Origin: Nocardia rhamnosiphila NBRC 108938
GTDB taxonomy: Bacteria > Actinomycetota > Actinomycetes > Mycobacteriales > Mycobacteriaceae
Length of the DNA stretch: 64,000 nucleotides
NCBI RefSeq assembly: GCF_000720425.1
Contig: NZ_JOAJ01000001.1
Location: 1,612,001 to 1,676,000, forward strand
Direction: 5' to 3'
Shown here: positions 54,503-63,572 of the stretch, one piece after another
Layout of the letters: each line of letters opens with the position of its first letter
Position numbering within the stretch: the first letter of the stretch is position 1
Position numbers and translations under genes: made by a program
The notes under the pieces: model-generated
Seen by the model: the letters and a program-made list of their open reading frames with translations, nothing else
Told to the model about the DNA's origin: nothing
Database searches by the model: none

Positions 54503-55105
54503 ATGGCCGATATCGCTCTGTACGTGGACCCGGTATGCCCCTTCGCTTGGGTCACCGCGCGATGGTTGCTGACCAGCGCCGGAGACCGGCACACCATCAC
54601 CCTTGAACAGCTCAGCCTGGCAGTGCTCGACCAGGAGCGCTCCCCGGACGACGCCGGTCACCGGGCGATGCTCACCCGTTCACGACGGATCGGGCGGGTA
54701 TTCGCCGCAGCTGTGCGGTCCACCGGCCACGGGTCGTTCACTCCGCTCTACCTCTCCGTGGGTGCTCGGCTGCACCCACGCGATCCGGGCCTCGAGGACG
54801 AGTCGGCCGTCGCCGACGCCCTCACCGAAGCCGGCCTGGACCGCGCTCTCGTCCTCGCACTCGACGACCCCGCGTACGACGCCGATGTCGCCGAGGCGCA
54901 CCGCGCGAGCCAGACGGCGCTCGGTGGGCCCGGTGGCAGTCCGATCATCACGGTCGACGGTCACGGATTCTCCGGTCCGGTGCTCACCGCCCCACCGGAC
55001 GGACACCGGGCCACCGAACTACTGGACGCACTGGTCACCGTCGCGACCGCCCCCGAATTCGCCGCCCTGCAACGCCCCTACGCGGGACCACCGGCACTCG
55101 GATAG
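54503..55105 (+). CDS. Rv2466c-like DsbA-family protein with one cysteine
   Basis: The 200-residue thioredoxin-fold protein opens IALYVDPVCPFAWVTARWLL, matching the mycothiol-dependent reductase Rv2466c family. Rv2466c has a CPWC active site; here the motif is CPFA, keeping only the first cysteine. The family cis-Pro region reads GGSPIITVDG. A one-cysteine enzyme would need mycothiol for turnover. It is divergent from the MMPL gene and shares the CsoR-family operators. Its last 28 bases overlap the hydrogenase protease gene tail to tail. Confidence 0.8.
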   Translation: MADIALYVDPVCPFAWVTARWLLTSAGDRHTITLEQLSLAVLDQERSPDDAGHRAMLTRSRRIGRVFAAAVRSTGHGSFTPLYLSVGARLHPRDPGLEDESAVADALTEAGLDRALVLALDDPAYDADVAEAHRASQTALGGPGGSPIITVDGHGFSGPVLTAPPDGHRATELLDALVTVATAPEFAALQRPYAGPPALG

Positions 55106-55590
55106 GCCCGGGCCGCACCGGGCCGGCCGCGCGCGTACCGCTCGAGTTCGGCGGATATCGCCGCAACCAGCCGCGGTACCGCAGCCGACACCGGCGCGGA
55201 CAGGCCGAGTCCGAGATCATGCCGTTCGACATCGACGGCGAAGATCACCAGGCGGTCCGGCAGCCGGCCGAGTACCTCGCCCAGGCGCACGGCCTCGATC
55301 ACGCCGAGCGAATGCGAACTCGTCACAGCGGACGGTCCGCGCAGGCGATGCTCGTCCACCCGCCGGACCCGCCCCGGCCGCGGCGGAGTATCGACCACCG
55401 CGTCCACCACGACCGCCAGGCCCGATCCGGTCCACAAATCCAGCAGGCCGGTGCATTCTCCGTCCGAAATCGCCACCCGAACGCCGGGAATCCGCAGGCC
55501 GGCAATCCGCGACGCGACCTCCGGGCCTACTCCGTCGTCATGGCGACAGCCGGTTCCGATACCGATGACCACAGCACGCGCGGTGGTCAT
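55078..55590 (-). CDS. hydrogenase maturation protease
   Basis: The 170-residue HycI/HybD-type endopeptidase has the family N-terminus VVIGIGTGCRHDDGVGPEVA and the central DAVVDTPPRPG. SSHSLGVIEAVRLGEVLG supplies the conserved His. It removes the C-terminal peptide of the large subunit after nickel insertion. The ATG at 55590 overlaps the large-subunit stop (ATGA). It is last in the hydrogenase operon, and no hypABCDEF genes are in this window. Confidence 0.85.
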   Translation of the reverse strand: MTTARAVVIGIGTGCRHDDGVGPEVASRIAGLRIPGVRVAISDGECTGLLDLWTGSGLAVVVDAVVDTPPRPGRVRRVDEHRLRGPSAVTSSHSLGVIEAVRLGEVLGRLPDRLVIFAVDVERHDLGLGLSAPVSAAVPRLVAAISAELERYARGRPGAARAYPSAGGPA

Positions 55591-56879
55591 CGGCCCGTCA
55601 CATCGAGGGTCAGGAAATGCGCCGAACAAGAGATACACGGATCGTAATTGCGGATCGTTCGTTCGCAGAGTTCGGTCAGCGCCGGATCCGGCAGGTCGAG
55701 GTGGGCCCCCACCATCCGGCGTAGGTTCTCCTCCATCACCGCCTGGTTCTGCGAGGTCGGCGGCACGATGGTGGCGGACCGTACGAGAGCGTCGGCACCG
55801 ATGTCGTACCGGTGGTACAGCAGCCCCCGGGGCGCCTCGCTCACGCCGTAGCCGGTACCCGCACGCGGTCGCACGGGGACCGCCGGGCGAGGCGGGCGCC
55901 GGTAGCCGGCGATGAGTGCCAGGGCCTCCTCCATCGCATAGGCGACCTCCACCAGCCGGACCAGAATGCTGCGGAACGGATTCCGGCAGACGCTACCGAG
56001 CCCGACCTCCGCCGCGAGCCGGCGGGCGACCGGCGACAGCTGACCGGAGTTCAGCGCGTACCGGGCCAGCGGGCCGGTGAGGTAGCGGCGGCCGTCGAAT
56101 GTGGCGTACAGCGCCGTGGAATGCCGCACCTGACGCTCGACCAGGTGAGCGGCAAAACCGTCGGCGGGAAAGAGTAGACCGCCGCTGGTCCGGACCTCGC
56201 CGGTTTCGATGGCGTAGCGCGTCGCATCCGTCGCCGAGACGAAATCGCAGTCCAGTTCGGCCTCGGGGAATTCGAACTCGGCCACCCGCCGGGCAATACT
56301 CACCGCACTGCCCAAACCCCGGCGCAACTGTTCGGCCACGGGGGTGAATTCCCGTGGCTCGGGCGCCGAATAGAAACCGCCGAGGCGGACGTTCACGGGA
56401 TGGATCGCGCGGCCACCGATGAGCTCGAGCAGCATATTGCCCGCTTTCTTCATCGCCAGCCCCTGCTCGACCAGCTCCCGCTCGACCCGGGCCAGCGCCA
56501 CCGCGTCGGGAAATCCGAGGAAATCGGGGATGTGCAGCAGGAAGATATGCAGGCAGTGGCTGGCGATCCACTCTCCGCAGTAGAGCAATCGGCGCAACTC
56601 GCGCAACGGTGGATCCAATTCCACCTCACAGAGCTGTTCCAGAGCATTGCAGGCGCTCACCTGGTAGGCCACCGGGCAGATTCCGCAGATGCGGGAGGTG
56701 ATGTCGGGCGGCTCGGTGTAGGCCCGGCCACGCAGAAATGCCTCGAAGAAGCGCGGCGGCTCGTAGATCCGGAGTTCGGCGGACTCGACGGCACCGTCGT
56801 GCACGACGATGTGCAGGGCCCCTTCACCTTCCACCCGCGCCAGCGAATCGACGGTCAGTGTTCTACGCCGGGTCGTCAC
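55587..56879 (-). CDS. [NiFe] hydrogenase group 3b, large (alpha) subunit
   Basis: The 430-residue protein has both nickel-binding motifs: [10 protein letters not shown] near residue 61 (L1) and [10 protein letters not shown] at the C-terminus (L2). It is followed by a short tail that the adjacent protease would cut. The group 3b type is indicated by the size, the L1 form and the linked NAD(P)-linked subunits. It carries out reversible H2 oxidation coupled to NAD(P). The GTG start overlaps the small subunit end by 17 bases. M. smegmatis Hyd3, of this group, is DosR-controlled. Confidence 0.9.
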   Translation of the reverse strand: MTTRRRTLTVDSLARVEGEGALHIVVHDGAVESAELRIYEPPRFFEAFLRGRAYTEPPDITSRICGICPVAYQVSACNALEQLCEVELDPPLRELRRLLYCGEWIASHCLHIFLLHIPDFLGFPDAVALARVERELVEQGLAMKKAGNMLLELIGGRAIHPVNVRLGGFYSAPEPREFTPVAEQLRRGLGSAVSIARRVAEFEFPEAELDCDFVSATDATRYAIETGEVRTSGGLLFPADGFAAHLVERQVRHSTALYATFDGRRYLTGPLARYALNSGQLSPVARRLAAEVGLGSVCRNPFRSILVRLVEVAYAMEEALALIAGYRRPPRPAVPVRPRAGTGYGVSEAPRGLLYHRYDIGADALVRSATIVPPTSQNQAVMEENLRRMVGAHLDLPDPALTELCERTIRNYDPCISCSAHFLTLDVTGR

Positions 56880-57636
56880 AGCGGTGCTCCGCGAATTCGG
56901 GTGCGCCGCACGCGTAGGTCCGGAAGGCACGATCGACCTCGTCGACGGACATACCGTTGATCCGGAGAATCGGCAGCAGCGCGTGGATATTGGGCCGGGC
57001 CATCGGGCCGAAACAGCCGAAACAGCCCCGATGGTAGGCCGGGCACAGCGCCCCGCACCCCGCCTGGGTGACCGGCCCCAGACACGGAATCCCCTCGGCG
57101 ACGGTCACGCAGGTGGTGCCGCGGCGTTTGCATTCGGTGCAGACGCTGGTGTTCGGGATATCGGGAGCCCGCCCGGCCAGGAAGGCGCACAGCGTGTCGA
57201 GCAGCTGCCGGCGATCGATCGGACAGCCGCGCAGCTCGAAATCGGCCGGGACATGGTCGGAGATCGGCGTGGACGTGGACAAGGTCGCGATGTATTCGGG
57301 CTGCGCGTAGACGACCGAGGTGAATTCCTCGATCTCGGCGAAATTACGCAGTGCCTGGATACCGCCGTGCGTCGCGCACGCCCCGATCGCCACCAGAATG
57401 CGTGACTGCGCACGGATTTCGGCGACCCGCCGGATTTCCTCGGGGGTGCTCACCGAGCCTTCTACCAGGGAGACATCGTAGGGGCCCGGCTCCACCGCGC
57501 TCGACGCCTCCGTGAAATGCACGATGCGGATCCGGCCCGCGAGCGCCAGCAATTCGTCTTCGCAATCGAGCAGGGTGAGCTGACATCCATCGCAGGAAGT
57601 GAACTTCCAGACCGCGAGAGTCGGTGGCGCGCTCAT
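56863..57636 (-). CDS. [NiFe] hydrogenase group 3b, small (delta) subunit
   Basis: The 257-residue protein carries the proximal iron-sulfur cysteines in [17 protein letters not shown] and LRGCPI. Extra cysteines come later: [11 protein letters not shown] and a Cys-rich end, [20 protein letters not shown]. It passes electrons from the nickel site to the gamma and beta subunits. The ATG at 57636 overlaps the gamma stop (ATGA). There is no Tat signal, consistent with a cytoplasmic enzyme. Confidence 0.9.
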   Translation of the reverse strand: MSAPPTLAVWKFTSCDGCQLTLLDCEDELLALAGRIRIVHFTEASSAVEPGPYDVSLVEGSVSTPEEIRRVAEIRAQSRILVAIGACATHGGIQALRNFAEIEEFTSVVYAQPEYIATLSTSTPISDHVPADFELRGCPIDRRQLLDTLCAFLAGRAPDIPNTSVCTECKRRGTTCVTVAEGIPCLGPVTQAGCGALCPAYHRGCFGCFGPMARPNIHALLPILRINGMSVDEVDRAFRTYACGAPEFAEHRCDDPA

Positions 57637-58487
57637 AATTCCGGCACCGCCAGCAGCGGCTCGGCCACCGCGTAATCGACGATCGGGCCATCCCGGCACA
57701 GCAGCAGGGGGCCCAGCTGACAGTGCCCACACCGGGCGACACCGCATTTCATGTTCCGCTCCAGCGATACCCGGATACGTTCGCCGGGCACCTTCTTGCC
57801 GAGCAGCGTCTGGGCGCAGAATCGCATCATCGGCTCGGGTCCGCACAGAAAGCCTGTGGTCCGGGCCGGGTCGACATCCAGCTGCGCCAGCGGCTCGGTG
57901 ACGAAACCGATCCGCCCCGTCCAGCCCGGGCAGGGATGGTCCACGGTACGCAGCACGTCGACGGAATCGGTGTGCGCCCACCGGTCCTGGTCCTGCCCGA
58001 ACAGCACTTCCGCGGGCGAGCGGGCGCCGGTGATCACGGTGACCCGCCGGTAGTCGGCACGGGCGGCGAGCACAGCGAGTACGAGCGGTCGCAGCGGAGC
58101 CAGCCCGAGACCGCCGCCGACGACCACGATGTCGCCGCCGGCGGCCGCTTCCACATCCCATCCGGTGCCGAACGGCCCGCGTACCCCGATCAGCCCGCCG
58201 AGCGAGGTGTCGCTCAGCGCGCGACTCACCGCGCCGACAGTGCGGATCGTGTGCTCGAGCAGCCCGTCCTCGGCGGTGGGGTCACCGCTGAGCGAGATCG
58301 CGACCTCCCCCACGCCGAAGCTGTAGAGCATCATGAACTGTCCGGCACGGAAAGGTCCGGCCCGACGGTGGACCGGCCGGAGCAGCAACGTGACCGTGTC
58401 CCGGGTCCGTAGTGTGCGCCGTACCACCCGATACGGCAGCATCACGTCCTCCGCGGCGGACAGTTCGGACCGCACCACGCTGGTCAT
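57633..58487 (-). CDS. hydrogenase gamma subunit (FAD/NAD(P)-binding)
   Basis: The 284-residue protein is a ferredoxin-NADP reductase-like flavoprotein. It has an FAD domain ([19 protein letters not shown]), the nucleotide-binding loop [16 protein letters not shown] and the C-terminal CGPEPMM. A [2Fe-2S]-type cysteine set closes it ([19 protein letters not shown]). It links the hydrogenase to NAD(P)H. The ATG overlaps the stop of the upstream cyclic-nucleotide-domain gene (ATGA). Confidence 0.88.
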   Translation of the reverse strand: MTSVVRSELSAAEDVMLPYRVVRRTLRTRDTVTLLLRPVHRRAGPFRAGQFMMLYSFGVGEVAISLSGDPTAEDGLLEHTIRTVGAVSRALSDTSLGGLIGVRGPFGTGWDVEAAAGGDIVVVGGGLGLAPLRPLVLAVLAARADYRRVTVITGARSPAEVLFGQDQDRWAHTDSVDVLRTVDHPCPGWTGRIGFVTEPLAQLDVDPARTTGFLCGPEPMMRFCAQTLLGKKVPGERIRVSLERNMKCGVARCGHCQLGPLLLCRDGPIVDYAVAEPLLAVPEL

Positions 58488-58975
58488 GATCCACCGCAGC
58501 TGGGGTGCCAGGGCTTGTCGGCCGGGTTGCGGTACAGGTCGATCAGGCGGGCCCGCGTGGCCTGTAACCGGATGACCAGCACCTCCGTCAACGCAAGCAG
58601 TAGCGCCCGGCCGAACCGCGGATCATCGGCCGAGAGCCGGTTCAACGCGGTGGCATCGAATTCGACCGCCTCCACCGGCTCGGTGGCCAGCGCACCGAAG
58701 TGCCAGCGGTACGGGGGCACCAGCCACGACCAGCCGAGCAGGTCACCGCGGTGCAGGGTTTGCAGAACGATTTCGGTGTGCCCGCCCACCCGCGCGTCGA
58801 GCCGTATCTGCCCGCCGCGGATCAGCCAGCACCGGTCCGCCGGCTGCCCCTCCTGGATCACCCGGTGACCGGCCGGAAACGTGACCTCGTGTCCCGCCCG
58901 CGCCAATGTCCGCAGCTCCTCCCGGTCGAGGGCCGCCAGACTCGGAAACGCCGACAGATCATCAAGAACCGGCAT
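58484..58975 (-). CDS. stand-alone cyclic-nucleotide-binding-domain protein
   Basis: The 163-residue protein is a single cNMP-binding beta-roll (residues about 10-130: VTFPAGHRVIQEGQPADRCWLIRGGQIRL, RGDLLGWSWLVPPY). A C-terminal helix follows, but no DNA-binding wing is present. The phosphate cassette is degenerate, so ligand binding is uncertain. It is embedded between the beta and gamma subunit genes and overlaps both, so it is made with the enzyme. It may be an allosteric or assembly partner of the hydrogenase. It is not a Crp-type regulator. Confidence 0.8.
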   Translation of the reverse strand: MPVLDDLSAFPSLAALDREELRTLARAGHEVTFPAGHRVIQEGQPADRCWLIRGGQIRLDARVGGHTEIVLQTLHRGDLLGWSWLVPPYRWHFGALATEPVEAVEFDATALNRLSADDPRFGRALLLALTEVLVIRLQATRARLIDLYRNPADKPWHPSCGGS

Positions 58976-60089
58976 CCGTGGTCTCCTCGGCCGCTGCGGC
59001 GAGGCTCGCCACCTCCGCCGTCAGGTCGATGCCGGCCGGGCACCAGTCGATGCACCGTCCGCAGCCCACACAGCCGGAGCTGCCGAACTGCTCGTGCCAG
59101 GTGCCGAGCTTGTGGCTGAGCCATTGCCGATAGCGGCTTTCTCCGCTCTGCCGCACATCTCCGCCGTGCACATAGGAGAAGTCGAGTTCGAAGCACGACG
59201 CCCACCGCTCCCAGCGCTCGGCGTGGTCGCCGGTGAGGTCGGTGATGTCCTCGGTGGTCGTGCAGAAACAGGTGGGGCAGACCATCGTGCAGTTTCCGCA
59301 GGTGAGGCAGCGTGACGCCACATCCTGCCAGTGCGGGGATTCCCGGGAGTCGCGCACCAGGCGCGGTAGATCGACATCCGGCATCGTCCGGCCCATCTTC
59401 CCGGCCGCTGCCGAGACCGCGTCACGGGCCTGCGCGACCTCCGCGTCCCCGGCTTCTCGCACGGACCCGAGTTCGCCGAGTACCTCCGCGCCGGCCTCGG
59501 AGCCCACGTCGACCACGAATCGGTGCTCGGGCCCGGTCTGCTCGGTGAGTGCGAGGTCGTATCCGGCTGTCACCCCGGGCCCGGTGCCCATGGACGCGCA
59601 GAAGCACACACCACCCGGTTCCGTGCAGTTCGCGGCGACCACGAACAGATCGCCGGTGCGCGCGGTGAACCCGGCATCCGGCTGGGCGCCACCGCCGAGA
59701 ACCCGGCGCAGTATGCCCATGGCCGCCAAGTCACAACCGCGGACACCGAGAAAGGCCGAACGGGCGGGCACCGCCTCCGCCGGTTCGGGTTCGAGATCGG
59801 GGCCCATGGCGGAAATCCTGCGCCGCGGCGGATGCAGAAACTGTTTCCAAGAGCCCGGGCCGGCGGAATGCGCGAACACGGCATGGTCGGCGCGACGGCG
59901 GAGCCGGTAGTATCCCGGGGCGGTCTCCACACCCCATCCATCGGGCAGTTCGGATCCCGATTCGAGTTCGTCGAGCACCACCGCACCGTCGCGGACACGC
60001 GGTCCTATCACCCGGTATCCGCGCGCACGCAACACCTCCACCAGCCGATCCAGGCCCGCACGGTCGATCATCGCCGTCGCACCCGGCAT
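58962..60089 (-). CDS. hydrogenase beta subunit (4Fe-4S, HyhB-like)
   Basis: The 375-residue protein carries two 4Fe-4S ferredoxin motifs: CLTCGNCTMVCPTCFC and CVGCGRCIDWCPAGI. A conserved upstream region (FLGVRGCDLAAMGIL, GVCFCASMGTGP) is typical of the sulfhydrogenase beta family. It accepts or passes electrons in the group 3b complex. Several starts are possible near 60098. I chose ATG 60089, eight bases after a GGAGG. It begins the operon, and a weak DosR-like box lies 72 bases before it. Confidence 0.85.
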   Translation of the reverse strand: MPGATAMIDRAGLDRLVEVLRARGYRVIGPRVRDGAVVLDELESGSELPDGWGVETAPGYYRLRRRADHAVFAHSAGPGSWKQFLHPPRRRISAMGPDLEPEPAEAVPARSAFLGVRGCDLAAMGILRRVLGGGAQPDAGFTARTGDLFVVAANCTEPGGVCFCASMGTGPGVTAGYDLALTEQTGPEHRFVVDVGSEAGAEVLGELGSVREAGDAEVAQARDAVSAAAGKMGRTMPDVDLPRLVRDSRESPHWQDVASRCLTCGNCTMVCPTCFCTTTEDITDLTGDHAERWERWASCFELDFSYVHGGDVRQSGESRYRQWLSHKLGTWHEQFGSSGCVGCGRCIDWCPAGIDLTAEVASLAAAAEETTDAGS

Positions 60090-60160
60090 CATCACCACCT
60101 CCGATCGGTCCGGACACCTCGCCCGCTTCCGAGTCTGGACCGGTCGGACAGCCCCCGCGA

Positions 60161-60174
60161 GAGAAGAAGGTCAC
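60161..60174. promoter_or_regulatory. weak DosR-like box GAGAAG-AA-GGTCAC
   Basis: This 6-2-6 layout has a good right half only, 72 bases from the hydrogenase operon start. Confidence 0.3.
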
Positions 60175-60204
60175 CGATCGGCATCGCCGTGCGCGTCGGG
60201 GGTC

Positions 60205-60426
60205 GCCCCGGTGGGCCGGTACGGACGCCAACCGCGCGACGAACCAATCGCGGGCCAGTTCGGCGACCCGCTCCAAAGCTCCCGGCTCGGCGAACAGATG
60301 AACGAATCGGTTGCGCGGACTGTGCCGGCTGCTGCCGCTGCCGTGCGCGAAAACGACCAGCCCGAGTGCACCTTCCGGCACTACAAGATTTCCGGCCAAC
60401 TGCCCGCCGCGGACCTGGACGCCTAC
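60205..60426 (-). pseudogene. dienelactone-hydrolase-family gene with internal deletion
   Basis: The minus frame has the N-terminal part of an alpha/beta hydrolase (LAGNLVVPEG, GLVVFAHGSGSSRHSPRNRFV). It then jumps directly to the usual C-terminus (HLFAEPGALERVAELARDWFVARL). The catalytic middle of about 150 residues is missing; the junction lies near 60300. The two ends are still in frame. I read it as a deletion relic. It lies between the two leftward genes, CBS-BON and hydrogenase beta. Confidence 0.6.
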
Positions 60427-60485
60427 CTGCTCGTCGCGCTGTGGCCGGTGGGCAGCCGATCGCCGCCGGGGACCGTCCTGGAACG

Positions 60486-61067
60486 TCATCCGGCGGACCG
60501 AACGTGCGCGGTATCCACCACTCGGGCTGCTTCGACACCGGCGACCGTCTGGATCATGGCCGTCAGGACGCGCCGCTCGGCCTCATCGGCACAGGAGCCA
60601 TGGACGGTGACCGTCCCGTCGGCTACCTCTACTTCCCATCCGCGTTGGCTGCCCGAGTAGTCGTCGAGCAGGGAGCACACCCGCGCTTCGATCACACCCT
60701 GGTTCAACGCGAAGGCACGGAGTAGATCGCTACGCGATATGACGCCGACGAGCACCCCGGCCGCGACGACCGGAAGCGACCGGCGATGGTGGTCGAGCGC
60801 GGCCTTCACTACGTCGGATACCTCGGTGGTGGGCTCGACCACCTCCACCGGGGTCGACATCGCCACCCCCACCACCGCCGCGGCGTTCCGGGATTCGAGC
60901 GCGGCCATGGCATCGGACTCGGACAGGAGGCCGACCACCCGCTCCCGGTCATCGACCACCGGCAGCGCCGCGAAACCGTGAGCGGTCAGGAGTCCGACCG
61001 CTTCCGAGAGCGGTGTCTCCCGGCGGACCGTGACGACGGGGCGGCTCATTATGTCGCGTGCACGCAC
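60486..61067 (-). CDS. CBS-CBS-BON protein, second copy
   Basis: The 193-residue protein has two CBS motifs (ARDIMSRPVVTVRRETPLSEAV, VVGLLSESDAMA; VISRSDLLRAF) and a BON domain (GWEVEVADGTVTVHGSCADEAERR). It is clearly paralogous to the protein at 50832, with the same domain borders. GTG start at 61067 follows GGAGGGAGC. It reads leftward, upstream of the hydrolase relic and the hydrogenase operon. It is probably an Hrp1-like dormancy protein. Confidence 0.82.
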   Translation of the reverse strand: MRARDIMSRPVVTVRRETPLSEAVGLLTAHGFAALPVVDDRERVVGLLSESDAMAALESRNAAAVVGVAMSTPVEVVEPTTEVSDVVKAALDHHRRSLPVVAAGVLVGVISRSDLLRAFALNQGVIEARVCSLLDDYSGSQRGWEVEVADGTVTVHGSCADEAERRVLTAMIQTVAGVEAARVVDTAHVRSAG

Positions 61068-61195
61068 GGTGATCAGCTCCCTCCGGCGGGCCTGTTCCCA
61101 CAGCAGCCCCTTTGCCGAAGCGGCGGAACATACTGTTCCTCACCACACTCGTCATCGGCGATCACGGCCGATAGTGCAGAAGGTGCTTCGGGACG

Positions 61196-61209
61196 AGGAC
61201 CAATGTCAT
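61196..61209. promoter_or_regulatory. DosR-like box AGGACC-AA-TGTCAT
   Basis: This is a 6-2-6 element with a good left half, 129 bases from the leftward CBS-BON start. Confidence 0.35.
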
Positions 61210-61304
61210 CGGCCACGGCCTGCCCGAGCCGCACCGACAGCGCCATCGCCGCGCCACCCCCGCAACCCGGCCGCCGCACCGGCGGGTACTCGTCCGGTAT
61301 CGAC

Positions 61305-61318
61305 AGGACCGAGGTCAC
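61305..61318. promoter_or_regulatory. DosR-like box AGGACC-GA-GGTCAC
   Basis: This is a 6-2-6 element 101 bases before the rightward membrane-protein gene at 61419. Confidence 0.5.
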
Positions 61319-61418
61319 CTTTCCGGTGACCGGGGCACCTCACCCGTCGGCCCGGCGCGCGAGAAGATGGTGTTCCGATCGGTCTCAGCACGGCAGGCCG
61401 ACGAGGAAAGACGAGGTC

Positions 61419-62363
61419 ATGGCCCGTCCGGAGATCACCATGCGGTTAGGTTGGCGCACTGTCGCCTGGATCGCGGTGACCGTTGTGGCCACCTATATCC
61501 TGTTACCGCAGCTCACTCGGCTCGGCCGGTCCGGCGCGGCCCTGGGGGAAGCGCGCTGGCCGTGGCCGGCGGCAGCGCTGATCATGTCGATGGCGACCTA
61601 CGCGGCCGCCGCGCTGGCGCTGATGGGGGCCTGCCCTCGCCGGCTCGTCTTCGTTCGCACAATGGAAGTGCAGCTGGCGACTTCCTTTGCGAATCTGCTG
61701 CTGCCCTATGGGCTCGGCGCGACGGCGGTGAACGAACGATATCTGGAGCGGTCCGGCCTACCACCGGCCACAGCCGTCGCGACGGTTGCCATCACCGTGA
61801 GCACCGGTATGGTCCTGCACATCGCGGAATCGGCCGCGGTGGGCCTCTGGCTCGGCGGGACCGGGCAGCTGTTCTCGGCCACCCTGCCCGGCGGCCGGAC
61901 CGTGCTGATCGGTGCCGGCATCGCGTTGGCGATCTCCGGGCTGATCGTCGCGACCGCGGTGCGGCGGCCGGAGCTGCTCCGCGACGCGCGCGACACCCTG
62001 CGTTCGATGCTCCGCCTGCTCCGGCAACCCCACCGGGCGGCGCTGCTGTTCGGCGGTCAGTTGAGCGTGAACCTCGCGTATATCGCCGCACTGGGGTTCG
62101 CGCTGCATGCTTTCGGGCAGTATGTGTCCCCGGGCCGGCTGGCAGCCGCATATCTGGCCGGTTCGGCGCTCGGCGCCGTCGGCCCGACACCGGCCGGGCT
62201 GGGCGTGGTCGAGGCTTCCCTGGTCGCGGGTCTGGTGGTGGTCGGCGTGCCGACCGGCCCCGCGGTGGCCGGGGTTCTCACTTTCCGGCTGGCGACCTTC
62301 TGGTTGCCGGCGGCACTCGGCTTCTTCTCGTATCGCGCGCTGAAGCATCGCCACCGGCTGTGA
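61419..62363 (+). CDS. LPG-synthase-TM/UPF0104-like membrane protein
   Basis: The 314-residue protein has about eight membrane helices. It matches the flippase-like family of lysylphosphatidylglycerol synthase TM domains, with NLLLPYGLGATAVNERYL and GSALGAVGPTPAGLGVVEASLVAG as the family segments. Such proteins are suspected to move lipids across the membrane. No synthase domain is attached. GAGGAAAG supports the ATG. It is followed in line by a universal stress gene 123 bases on, and they may share a transcript. Confidence 0.8.
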   Translation: MARPEITMRLGWRTVAWIAVTVVATYILLPQLTRLGRSGAALGEARWPWPAAALIMSMATYAAAALALMGACPRRLVFVRTMEVQLATSFANLLLPYGLGATAVNERYLERSGLPPATAVATVAITVSTGMVLHIAESAAVGLWLGGTGQLFSATLPGGRTVLIGAGIALAISGLIVATAVRRPELLRDARDTLRSMLRLLRQPHRAALLFGGQLSVNLAYIAALGFALHAFGQYVSPGRLAAAYLAGSALGAVGPTPAGLGVVEASLVAGLVVVGVPTGPAVAGVLTFRLATFWLPAALGFFSYRALKHRHRL

Positions 62364-62486
62364 GTCGCGGTCCGCGCATCGAGAGTATTTCGTCCACCGC
62401 GACCGGTGACGACCGGCCGCAGACGCCGGCCGCAGACTCGGATAGCGTCCGTCCCGGCCACACTGCCAGAGCGGAGGCTCGACGAA

Positions 62487-63359
62487 ATGCCCACACACAG
62501 CGAACCCGCCGTTGTCGTCGGAATAGATGGATCGTCCGCGTCTTTCGGGGCGCTGGCCTGGGCAGCGCTGGAAGCGGAACTACGGCGGGCGCCGATGCGA
62601 CTCGTCTATGCCGTCGGCGCACCCGTCGACAGCGGCCCGGCCGCCAGCGCCGTCTTCGACAGAGCCGCGATGCGCGCCGAAGGTGAAGCCATACTGCGCA
62701 CCGCCGAGAAAACGGTACGGGCGACGGTCGAGCGGCCGGACGACCTCGACATCGAGACCACGGTCGCCGATCCGCCACCGGCGCTCGTACTGGTCGACCA
62801 CTCCGAAGGCGCCCTCATGATCGTCGTGGGCACCACCGGCTGTGACGCGACAGGGCGCACTCTGCTCGGCTCGGTGAGCGATTTCCTGGCCCACCACGCA
62901 CACTGCCCGGTAGCGGTGGTCCCCCAAACGACCGATGTCGATCCGGGACGACCACCCGGTCCCGTCGTGGTGGGGGTCGATGGGTCGGCGGACTGCGTCC
63001 GGGCAATCGATACGGCCTTCGACGAAGCCGCCCGCCGCCGGACGAACCTCGTCGCCGTCACCGTATGGTCGGAGCTCTTCCGGTACGTCTCCCGCGATGA
63101 GATCGCAGGACGGGCACAGGCTGTGCAGTCGGAATGCCTGGCAGGCCACTCCGAGCAGTATCCGGATATCGAGGTCGTCCGAGTCGTCGACGAAGATCTC
63201 CCCGCACGACGTCTGCTGGAGGAAGCGGACAGGGGCCGGCTGCTGGTGGTGGGTGCCCGCGGGAACGGAGGATTCGCCGGAACGACACTCGGCTCGGTAG
63301 TCCGAGCGGTTCTGCACGGCGCCGCTACCCCGGTGATCGTCGCCCGCCCCCGTGCCTGA
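62487..63359 (+). CDS. tandem universal stress protein
   Basis: The 290-residue protein has two UspA domains: AVVVGIDGSSASFGALAWAA and PVVVGVDGSADCVRAIDTAF. The ATP loops GTTGCDATGRTLLGS and GARGNGGFAGTTLGS are intact. It is the closest relative of the 38515 copy: shared HAHCPVAVVPQ and the VTVWSELFRYVSRDEI region. CGGAGG at 62472 supports the ATG. Confidence 0.88.
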   Translation: MPTHSEPAVVVGIDGSSASFGALAWAALEAELRRAPMRLVYAVGAPVDSGPAASAVFDRAAMRAEGEAILRTAEKTVRATVERPDDLDIETTVADPPPALVLVDHSEGALMIVVGTTGCDATGRTLLGSVSDFLAHHAHCPVAVVPQTTDVDPGRPPGPVVVGVDGSADCVRAIDTAFDEAARRRTNLVAVTVWSELFRYVSRDEIAGRAQAVQSECLAGHSEQYPDIEVVRVVDEDLPARRLLEEADRGRLLVVGARGNGGFAGTTLGSVVRAVLHGAATPVIVARPRA

Positions 63360-63377
63360 TCCCACCGACCTACGCGT

Positions 63378-63406
63378 CCTCCGCGCGACCTCGGCGACGG
63401 CGGAGG
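63378..63406. terminator. possible hairpin after the universal stress gene
   Basis: CCTCCGC pairs with GCGGAGG around a 15-base loop, 18 bases after the stop and between convergent genes. The 200-base gap otherwise holds nothing I recognise. Confidence 0.3.
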
Positions 63407-63572
63407 TGACCGGTGACAAGTCGGCTATCGATCCGAGTGGTGATGCCCAGCGCACTCCGCCGGCACGCCCGCGTCACATCCGTCGCGGTGACCACGGCGA
63501 GCGGACCACGGGCATCGCGACGGAGATAGCGGTCTTGGTGGCCCACGCGCGCGACCGGCGGACAGCCACCGT

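Larger units (their letters stand above)
61068..61418. other. divergent promoter region
   Basis: This 350-base gap holds no gene I recognise. It has a moderate DosR-like box (61196-61209), a strong one (61305-61318), and an inverted repeat GGTCACC-N5-GGTGACC (61313-61331) overlapping the second. Confidence 0.45.
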
